The position numbers were made by a program, and so were the translations under genes. The notes under the pieces were generated by a model. The model was not told where the DNA came from. It ran no database searches and saw only the letters and a list, made by a program, of their open reading frames with translations. From the NCBI RefSeq assembly GCF_900115975.1, contig NZ_FOYM01000001.1, positions 124,001 to 188,000 of the forward strand: DNA of 64,000 nt, in the 5' to 3' direction. The stretch comes from Desulfoscipio geothermicus DSM 3669. Its GTDB lineage: Bacteria; Bacillota; Desulfotomaculia; Desulfotomaculales; Desulfallaceae. Positions 58,038 to 64,000 of this stretch are shown piece by piece. How positions within the stretch are numbered: the first letter of the stretch is position 1; the number at the start of each line of letters is the position of its first letter.

Positions 58038-59567
58038 TTAAAGAGGAATATTACCATGCTTCCGCCAAATAACATTTTCCTTTTTATCTCTTAAAATCCC
58101 GAGAGCGCTAATTATTCTAGACCTTGTTTCATTTGGTTCGATAACATCGTCCACATGATGCTTAAAGCAAGCGTCATAAGGATTGGCAAACTTATCTCTG
58201 TATTCTTTAATTAACCGCTGCCTTGTTTCTTCAGGGTTGGACGAAGATGCAATATCTTTCTTGAAAATAACGTTAACCGCCCCTTCCGGGCCCATCACGG
58301 CTATTTCAGCAGTAGGCCAGCTTAAAATAAGGTCTGCACCCAAGTGCTTACTGCACATACCTATATACGCGCCGCCGTATGCCTTTCTCATAATTATCGT
58401 AATTTTCGGTACGGTAGCTTCTGAATAAGCATAAAGGAGCTTGGCGCCATGTCTGATAATGCCTTTATGTTCTTCCTGGGTTCCGGGCAGATAGCCGGGG
58501 ACATCCACGAAAGTAACCAGCGGTATATTAAATGCATCACAGAACCTGACAAAACGTGCAGCTTTATCTGAACTATTGCAATCCAGTACACCGGCTAAAA
58601 ACTGGGGTTGGTTTGCCAATATCCCAATACTTTGACCGGCCATATGCGCAAAGCCCATAACAATGTTTGGAGCATAATGTTGTTGTACTTCATAAAATTC
58701 TCCGTTATCGACTATAGCTTTAATTACTTTATATACGTTTAAAGGCTCCCGGGAATCATCAGGTACCAGATCCGCTATGTCCTGATCAGGATATAAAACT
58801 TCTCTGGAATCTATTGGAGCAGGTTTTTCCCTATTATTTTGCGGAATATAAGTCAACAGCTTTCTAATTTGCTTGAGACATTCTTCCGGGCTATCTACCA
58901 AAAAATGGGCATTGCCTGAAATCTTGCTTTGAACTTCCGCCCCTCCCAGCTGTTCCATTGTTACTTCCTGCCCCATAACTTCCTTTACCACTGCGGGCCC
59001 GGTTATAAACATACAGGCATCTTTTACCACATAAATAAAGTCTGTTATAGCCGGGGAATATACAGCCCCTCCGGCACAAATACCCATGATCGCTGTAATT
59101 TGTGGCACAACCCCTGAATAACGGGTATTCCTTAGAAAAATTCCTCCGTACCCGGCCAACGCATCTGTCCCTTCTTGGATTCTTGCCCCGGCCGAATCAC
59201 ATAACCCCACGATAGGGGCACCGGCTCTGGCAGCCATATCCATTATGTTCCATATTTTCTTAGCCTGGGCCAAACCAAGAGATCCCCCCAAGACAGAATA
59301 GTCCTGGGCGTAAACAAAAACCGTACGGCCCATAACATTACCATAGCCGGTAATTACACCATCGCCGAGTGCACCCTTGTTTTCCATGCCAAAGTCCGTG
59401 CAACGATGTTTCACCAACATATTTACCTCAACAAAAGTACCTGGATCCATAAGTTTTTGGCACATCTCCCGCGCACTCATTTTTCTGGCGCCTAATTGTT
59501 TACCCGGCCGGGATAAGGTAGCCAGCTCTTTCATTTCTTCAAATTTTTTAAGAGCCTCTTCTAACAT
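58038..59567 (-). CDS. Acyl-CoA carboxyltransferase (methylmalonyl-CoA decarboxylase alpha-like)
   Basis: 509 residues, a fused N/C carboxyltransferase of the propionyl-CoA carboxylase beta/MmdA type. Oxyanion blocks are 'GLCDSAGARIQEG' and 'GICAGGAVYSPA' in the first half, and 'RKAYGGAYIGM' in the second. It transfers CO2 from an acyl-CoA to the biotinyl carrier. Length matches MmdA better than the roughly 590-residue glutaconyl-CoA decarboxylase GcdA. Together with the small delta-like, biotinyl and beta genes it gives the complete sodium pump. Confidence 0.9.
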   Translation of the reverse strand: MLEEALKKFEEMKELATLSRPGKQLGARKMSAREMCQKLMDPGTFVEVNMLVKHRCTDFGMENKGALGDGVITGYGNVMGRTVFVYAQDYSVLGGSLGLAQAKKIWNIMDMAARAGAPIVGLCDSAGARIQEGTDALAGYGGIFLRNTRYSGVVPQITAIMGICAGGAVYSPAITDFIYVVKDACMFITGPAVVKEVMGQEVTMEQLGGAEVQSKISGNAHFLVDSPEECLKQIRKLLTYIPQNNREKPAPIDSREVLYPDQDIADLVPDDSREPLNVYKVIKAIVDNGEFYEVQQHYAPNIVMGFAHMAGQSIGILANQPQFLAGVLDCNSSDKAARFVRFCDAFNIPLVTFVDVPGYLPGTQEEHKGIIRHGAKLLYAYSEATVPKITIIMRKAYGGAYIGMCSKHLGADLILSWPTAEIAVMGPEGAVNVIFKKDIASSSNPEETRQRLIKEYRDKFANPYDACFKHHVDDVIEPNETRSRIISALGILRDKKENVIWRKHGNIPL

Positions 59568-59594
59568 AAAGATTCTCCTTTTTAACTAAATGAA

Positions 59595-61160
59595 TCATAT
59601 CATTCGCTCTTGCCCTTCCCAGTAAGGCTTCTTGACAAGCCGTTTTAAAACTTTACCGGTGGCTGTACGTGGAAAATCGTCTTTAAATTCCACAGACCTC
59701 GGCCTCTTATACCCAGCCAGGCGTTCCTTACAGTATTCTAAAATCTCTTCTTCAGTTGTTTGGGCCCCTTCTTTTAAAATAATCAAGGCTTTAACTTCTT
59801 CCCCCCACTGTTCATGGGGCACGCCAATAACTGCAACTTCCGAAACAGCAGGATGCTTAATAAGTACTTCCTCAATTTCCGCAGGATATATATTTTCCCC
59901 ACCACTTATGATCATGTCATGCTTCCTGTCCACCAGGTAGTAATATCCTTCTTCATCCAGATAAGCCATATCTCCGGCCGTTGCCCATTCACCATTAATG
60001 GCCTCTTTTGTTTTTTCAGGGTCCTTGTAATATCCGATAAAGGCTGAGGGCGCCTTAGCCCAAAGCACGCCAACTTCATTAGGTTTGGTAACCTCTCGTC
60101 CCTCTTCGTCAATAAGCTTAATCTCAATACCCGGGTTAGGTTTGCCAATACTGCGTACTTTTCTAAGCTGGTCCTTGTGACGCAGGGTGGTAAGAGCTCC
60201 CGTCTCCGTAGAGCCGTAACCTTCACTGAAGCGTGCATTTTTGAAAAATTCCAAAGCTGCTTCTTTGGTTTTAGTTAATAACGGCGCAGAAGATGATCCC
60301 ACGGAGGTTAATGAATCCATGCTATACTTGTATTTAACTTCATCAGGTAATTCAAGAATTCTAGTAATCATAGTGGGAACCATTGACGTAGTGGTAACTT
60401 TTTCCTTGTGGATAATTTGCAAGACTTTTTCAGGATCGAACTTCCCTGAGGGAAAGATAACATTGGTACCTCCCATCCAATAAGTTATCAAAGTAGCCCA
60501 TATACTATTGGAATGGCAAATAGGCATGATAGCCAGGAAAACCCTCTTGGTCATATCAACACCTTGCCGCCCGGAGTTACGAATAAGGGCATTTTTTATT
60601 ACTTCCAGGGTTCCTCTGGTTTGAATCATGGCCCCTTTAGGAAATCCTGTTGTACCAGAAGTATATCCCAGATAAAATAAATCTTCTTCACTTTGATCTA
60701 CAAATGGTTCGTGATCCGGCATACCTTCGATAATATTTTCGTAATAAGCCATCCCTTCAGGTACGTCTTCAGGTGAACCAACTATTATACAATTATTAGC
60801 TACATTAGGAACCTTCTTTGGATCAAAATCTTTTAAAAATTCAGAACCCATAAATAATGCCCTGGAATCTGAGTTGTTAACTATATACTCCCGTTCGTTT
60901 GGGACTAAACGGAAATTAATAGGTACGGAAACAACACCAATACGCGCCAGTGCGTGATATATTTCCAAAAATTCAATGCAGTTATAGAGAATTATCGAAA
61001 CCTTATCTCCCCGTTTAAATCCCCTTTTCAATAAACCATGTGCCAAACGGTTGGCCCTAGCGTTTAATTCACTATAAGTAACCCGCTGTTCATTAAAGAC
61101 AGCCGCAACTTTATCAGGAAAGCGCCAAGAGTTAATACGCAAACCGTCTGCTAAATTCAT
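59595..61160 (-). CDS. Acyl-CoA synthetase (AMP-forming)
   Basis: 521 residues of the ANL superfamily. The P-loop 'YTSGTTGFPKG' (about 170-180), 'YGSTETGALTT' and the C-terminal 'SGGENIYPAEIEEVL' with the catalytic lysine in 'RTATGKVLKR' are all present. It activates a fatty or other carboxylic acid to the CoA ester with ATP. In this cluster it may provide the acyl-CoA for the thiolase, dehydrogenase and hydratase. The chain length is not predictable. It follows the 3-hydroxyacyl-CoA dehydrogenase-like gene by about 50 nt. Confidence 0.92.
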   Translation of the reverse strand: MNLADGLRINSWRFPDKVAAVFNEQRVTYSELNARANRLAHGLLKRGFKRGDKVSIILYNCIEFLEIYHALARIGVVSVPINFRLVPNEREYIVNNSDSRALFMGSEFLKDFDPKKVPNVANNCIIVGSPEDVPEGMAYYENIIEGMPDHEPFVDQSEEDLFYLGYTSGTTGFPKGAMIQTRGTLEVIKNALIRNSGRQGVDMTKRVFLAIMPICHSNSIWATLITYWMGGTNVIFPSGKFDPEKVLQIIHKEKVTTTSMVPTMITRILELPDEVKYKYSMDSLTSVGSSSAPLLTKTKEAALEFFKNARFSEGYGSTETGALTTLRHKDQLRKVRSIGKPNPGIEIKLIDEEGREVTKPNEVGVLWAKAPSAFIGYYKDPEKTKEAINGEWATAGDMAYLDEEGYYYLVDRKHDMIISGGENIYPAEIEEVLIKHPAVSEVAVIGVPHEQWGEEVKALIILKEGAQTTEEEILEYCKERLAGYKRPRSVEFKDDFPRTATGKVLKRLVKKPYWEGQERMI

Positions 61161-61212
61161 TTAAAATACCTCCCATCTAGTAGCAAGGAATTAAGTAAAT
61201 TAAATTTAAAAA

Positions 61213-62043
61213 TTATACAGATAAACTATCCTGATAATTGTGAAAACCACGTCTGGTTTTACAACCTAACCAATTTGACTTAACATACTTGTAAAATAAA
61301 TGGCATGGGTAAAATTTATTATCGCCTGTACTAGCATACAGTCTTTCTAAGAAAATAAGACAATCGTCCAAGCCAATCAAATCAGCCAGAGCCAATGGGC
61401 CGATCGGCAAATTGGCGCCAATTCTCATTAAGTTGTCAATTTCTGGAGCGGTACTTACACCTTGCATAAGAAAATATGCCGCCTCGTTGATCATGGGCAT
61501 TATCATATGGTGAATTAAATGCGGCGGGTAATCTGAAAATTCTAAAATTTTTTTCTTTAATTTTTGCAAAAATTCTTTGGATCGCAGCACTGTTTCATCA
61601 GAAGTGGCGACATTTCTAATAATTTCTACAACATTCCCTTGATTATCAATGTGTAACCCTATGACCTTTGCTGGTCTCTTGGTTTCCGCAGCAATCACAG
61701 TTAAATTAAATGAAAAACAGTTGGTTGCAAAAATTGTTTTTGCAGGACAAATTTGATCCAGAAATTTAAATAAAATTTTTTTAGTATTTAAGCTTTCTTC
61801 AGTGCATTCCAAAATTATGTCAACATCCTTAAAAATTTGAATATATGAGTTTTTACTAAAGTTTCTTTGTACACCATGACGATAGCCCTTCTTTGCAGGA
61901 GCGCTGTATTGATTAAGTATTTTCTGCATGAAATCATCACGCATATCAAACAAATCTACAGTAAGACCAATCCCTTCTGCTTCTTTGGCCAAGTCCATTC
62001 CAATGGTGCCATCATAAATTATCACTATGCGATCTATGTTCAT
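61213..62043 (-). CDS. Degenerate 3-hydroxyacyl-CoA dehydrogenase-like protein
   Basis: 276 residues matching the 3HCDH family along its length, including the C-terminal helical domain ('PIGPLALADLIGLD'). The N-terminal G-x-G-x-x-G of the NAD fold reads Y10-D-G-T-I-G15, so the first glycine is lost. The histidine-glutamate pair is present as H131 and E140 ('GLHIDNQGNVVEI') but spaced by 9 instead of the usual 12 residues. The 'GFxxNR' block after the dyad reads 'HLIHHM'. It may be inactive, a partner subunit or changed in substrate. It lies between the ligase and the second thiolase. Confidence 0.75.
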   Translation of the reverse strand: MNIDRIVIIYDGTIGMDLAKEAEGIGLTVDLFDMRDDFMQKILNQYSAPAKKGYRHGVQRNFSKNSYIQIFKDVDIILECTEESLNTKKILFKFLDQICPAKTIFATNCFSFNLTVIAAETKRPAKVIGLHIDNQGNVVEIIRNVATSDETVLRSKEFLQKLKKKILEFSDYPPHLIHHMIMPMINEAAYFLMQGVSTAPEIDNLMRIGANLPIGPLALADLIGLDDCLIFLERLYASTGDNKFYPCHLFYKYVKSNWLGCKTRRGFHNYQDSLSV

Positions 62044-62102
62044 GCGAATTCTCCCCTTTACAGCGAACCCTAAAACCGAAGCTCACTATTCAAACAACAA
62101 TT

Positions 62103-63287
62103 TCAGGAAGCGTTTTCAACTATCATTGCGGCACCCTGGCCACCGCCAATGCATAAAGTTGCCAGACCGTACTTGCTATTTCTTCGTTTCATTTCATAAA
62201 GAAGGGTTACCAGTATCCTTGCTCCACTTGCCCCAATGGGGTGTCCAAGCGCAATAGCCCCACCGTTTACATTAGTTCTATCAACAGGCAACTCAAGCTC
62301 TTTCATGACCGAAATGGCCTGACTGGCAAAAGCTTCATTTGCCTCAATTAAATCCATGTCTGAAATAGTTAATCCAGCTTTAGCTAATGCCTTCCGACTG
62401 GCGGGGATAGGACCTGTTCCCATGTAGGCAGGATCGACACCTGCAACGGCGGAAGATTTAATTATTGCCATGGGCTTAACATTTAGCTCTTTGGCCTTCT
62501 CGGCAGACATTACCACAACTGCGGCAGCTCCATCATTGATACCGGAAGCATTTCCCGCTGTAACCGTACCTCCTTTTTTAAAGGCGGGCGGAAGTTTGGA
62601 CAATGCTTCCATGGACGTACCGCGACGGGGAAATTCGTCAGTATTAAACATTACCGGGTCGCCTTTTTTTTGCGGAAGAGGCACGGGAACAATTTCGTCC
62701 TTAAACTTTCCTTCGTCTATGGCCGCTATTGCTTTTTGTTGACTGTTTAAAGCGAAAGCATCTTGCTCCTCCCTGGTAATACCATACCTTTCAGCTATAT
62801 TTTCAGCAGTAATTCCCATGTGGTAATTGCCAAAAGCACACCATAAACCGTCTTTAATCATCAAGTCAACCAAATTCCCATCGCCCATACGGTAACCCCA
62901 ACGGGCCTTTTCCACCAGGTACGGTGCCGCGCTCATATTTTCGATACCACCGGCTACTACTATATCCGCCTCGCCAAGGGCAATTAAACTGGCGGCAGTA
63001 GAAACCGATTTAAGTCCCGAGCCACAGACAATATTTAAGGTCCATGCCGGAATTTCTTGTGGTATGCCTGCTTTAACAGAAGCTTGCCGGGCTATGTTTT
63101 GCCCAAGCCCACCTTGCAGGACATTACCCATTATGACTTCATTCACTTGACTACCTTCAATGCCCGCCCGCCGGAGACTTTCCTTTATCACCAGCGAGCC
63201 CAAATCCACCGGTGAAATGTTCTGCAAGCTACCACTGTACTTGCCGACCGCTGTGCGAACAGCACTAACAATCGCCACATCTTTCAT
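62103..63287 (-). CDS. Acetyl-CoA acetyltransferase (thiolase), copy 2
   Basis: 394 residues. The catalytic cysteine lies in '[12 protein letters not shown]' (about C88), with His in '[13 protein letters not shown]' and the last Cys in the canonical '[10 protein letters not shown]'. It should form or cleave acetoacetyl-CoA, and is closer to the textbook biosynthetic thiolase than copy 1. The ATG at 63285-63287 is chosen with a GGGGG site; a longer frame to 63314 overlaps the upstream gene. It is 59 nt from the dehydrogenase-like gene. Confidence 0.93.
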   Translation of the reverse strand: MKDVAIVSAVRTAVGKYSGSLQNISPVDLGSLVIKESLRRAGIEGSQVNEVIMGNVLQGGLGQNIARQASVKAGIPQEIPAWTLNIVCGSGLKSVSTAASLIALGEADIVVAGGIENMSAAPYLVEKARWGYRMGDGNLVDLMIKDGLWCAFGNYHMGITAENIAERYGITREEQDAFALNSQQKAIAAIDEGKFKDEIVPVPLPQKKGDPVMFNTDEFPRRGTSMEALSKLPPAFKKGGTVTAGNASGINDGAAAVVVMSAEKAKELNVKPMAIIKSSAVAGVDPAYMGTGPIPASRKALAKAGLTISDMDLIEANEAFASQAISVMKELELPVDRTNVNGGAIALGHPIGASGARILVTLLYEMKRRNSKYGLATLCIGGGQGAAMIVENAS

Positions 63288-63304
63288 AAACCAGCCCCCT
63301 TTTT

Positions 63305-63628
63305 TTATTGCCATATAAGTTTGATGTTTTTATACTCGTCAACCAGTTGCCAAGGATAACTGCCACTCTTTAATTCACCTAGACCTACCATTCCTTTTTC
63401 CAAATCTTCAACCGTGGGTAAATTAAGTATGAGTTCATCCGGCCTAGCCCCCACCAGGAACCCCATTTCTTCCCAAATATCCACATCAATTACATCTCCC
63501 AGGGCATAATGCCAATTATGTGATAGAACGATCATTACGCCTTCTGTACTTAAACCCTGCTCAAGCAGCCTCAGGACCGCTTGAAGAATGTAGTTTTTAT
63601 CAAGTTTTACCTGTGCAGTGTTATTCAT
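63305..63628 (-). CDS. Hypothetical protein of 107 residues
   Basis: A mixed helix/strand protein with '[29 protein letters not shown]' (key block [11 protein letters not shown]) and an acidic C-terminal half. No family was recognised. It lies 18 nt after the radical SAM gene and 17 nt before the thiolase, so it is certainly part of the operon. The W-H-Y-A-L-G-D segment is the best candidate for a conserved motif. Its ribosome binding site is AGGAG. Confidence 0.65.
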   Translation of the reverse strand: MNNTAQVKLDKNYILQAVLRLLEQGLSTEGVMIVLSHNWHYALGDVIDVDIWEEMGFLVGARPDELILNLPTVEDLEKGMVGLGELKSGSYPWQLVDEYKNIKLIWQ

Positions 63629-63646
63629 AAAGCCACTCTCCTTATT

Positions 63647-64000
63647 CTACCAACCACACTCTTCACCGATTAATAAATCCAAGGGGTGTACCGCTAAAGG
63701 CATTTCAGCTGCTCGCTGACATAAAACATTACGGAGACCGGCATCTTGAAGAATTGCCAGTGAATTCTCTGTTTCATCCTCGGATATGTATGCTAAGTCC
63801 CTTTTCCTAAAAGCCGCTTGATATTCAATTAAATTTACTGCTACATCAGGATTTATTGCAGCTAATTTCTTACCAATTTGATAAAGCTCTTCAGCCGTTG
63901 ATAAATCTTTATGGAAAGGAATCCCCACTACAGTAAATAACTTATCTGCACATTGCTCTATAATGTACCGCACAACTTGCCAGGCATTACCTAGATACCT
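63647..64000 (-). CDS. Radical SAM protein, C-terminal part (5' end outside window)
   Basis: The frame stays open to the window edge, so the start and the Fe-S motif lie beyond base 64000. The visible 118 residues include 'VVGIPFHKDLSTAEELYQIGK', 'INPDVAVNLIEYQAAFRKRDL' and 'AGLRNVLCQR', resembling the C-terminal barrel half of pyruvate formate-lyase-activating enzyme-like radical SAM proteins. It is the most upstream visible gene of the acyl-CoA operon. The function within that operon is unknown. Confidence 0.65.
   Translation of the reverse strand, partial: RYLGNAWQVVRYIIEQCADKLFTVVGIPFHKDLSTAEELYQIGKKLAAINPDVAVNLIEYQAAFRKRDLAYISEDETENSLAILQDAGLRNVLCQRAAEMPLAVHPLDLLIGEECGW

Noticed and set aside
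1-64000. rRNA, tRNA, tmRNA or RNase P genes
   Set aside because: No conserved core sequences for these RNAs were seen on either strand.

Overview
The window looks like chromosomal DNA of a strictly anaerobic, spore-forming Firmicute, most likely a Desulfotomaculum/Pelotomaculum-type member of the Peptococcaceae. The signs are Gram-positive ribosome binding sites and sigma-A promoters, a soluble HdrCBA set, a hybrid-cluster protein with short cysteine spacing, 2-oxoacid:ferredoxin oxidoreductase, a sodium-pump decarboxylase, CotF-like small proteins and BioW-type biotin synthesis. No rRNA, tRNA, phage, conjugative or CRISPR locus was seen, and the taxonomic call is an inference.

Layout. 0-0.5 kb: end of a radical SAM protein gene. 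0.6-7.4 kb: one minus-strand biotin operon bioW-bioF-bioD-fabZ-fabG-fabF-bioA behind two BirA-type operators. 7.4-10.2 kb: a TrpXYZ-type ABC importer. 10.2-11.1 kb: mostly non-coding, with a possible structured RNA and a 33-residue ORF. 11.1-13.3 kb: amtB-glnK with a long leader of stacked terminator-like hairpins. 13.5-15.1 kb: nadE. 15.8-20.3 kb: a TyrR-like regulator lacking the GAFTGA loop (its leader resembles that of amtB), then aconitase with a GntR/FadR regulator. 20.5-24 kb: hcp, a REP-associated transposase with REP-type palindromes, and a broken UPF0158 gene. 24-31 kb: recQ, a gene remnant, a two-gene ABC-2 exporter and an alpha-glucan phosphorylase. 31-35.6 kb: a zinc-ribbon protein, a coiled-coil membrane protein, pckA, DegV and UPF0178 genes.

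35.5-48.5 kb is dominated by thiamine: a salvage operon (thiN, a thiamine-binding DUF77 protein and a ThiXYZ-type importer) and a de novo operon (thiS-thiG-thiH-thiE-thiC-thiD2). A TPP riboswitch lies upstream of each. The riboswitch of the salvage operon is separated from thiN by two coat-like genes on the other strand. Between the two operons lies hdrCBA behind a sigma-A promoter whose -35 overlaps an inverted repeat.

48.5-64 kb is an ArsB/NhaD permease and then a long minus-strand set for acyl-CoA metabolism: two thiolases, a crotonase, a degenerate 3-hydroxyacyl-CoA dehydrogenase, an acyl-CoA ligase, a four-subunit 2-oxoacid:ferredoxin oxidoreductase, a biotin-dependent sodium-pump decarboxylase (alpha, small delta-like, biotinyl and beta subunits), a gamma-carbonic anhydrase-like protein and an AEC permease. 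Together they could oxidise a 2-oxo acid or acyl-CoA to acetyl-CoA and conserve decarboxylation energy as a sodium gradient. Biotin made by the first operon would serve this decarboxylase, and TPP made by the thiamine operons would serve the oxidoreductase. No complete new defence or mobile system was recognised. The strongest leads are the fab trio inside the biotin operon, the paired leader RNAs of amtB and the TyrR-like gene, and the antisense-reading TPP riboswitch.
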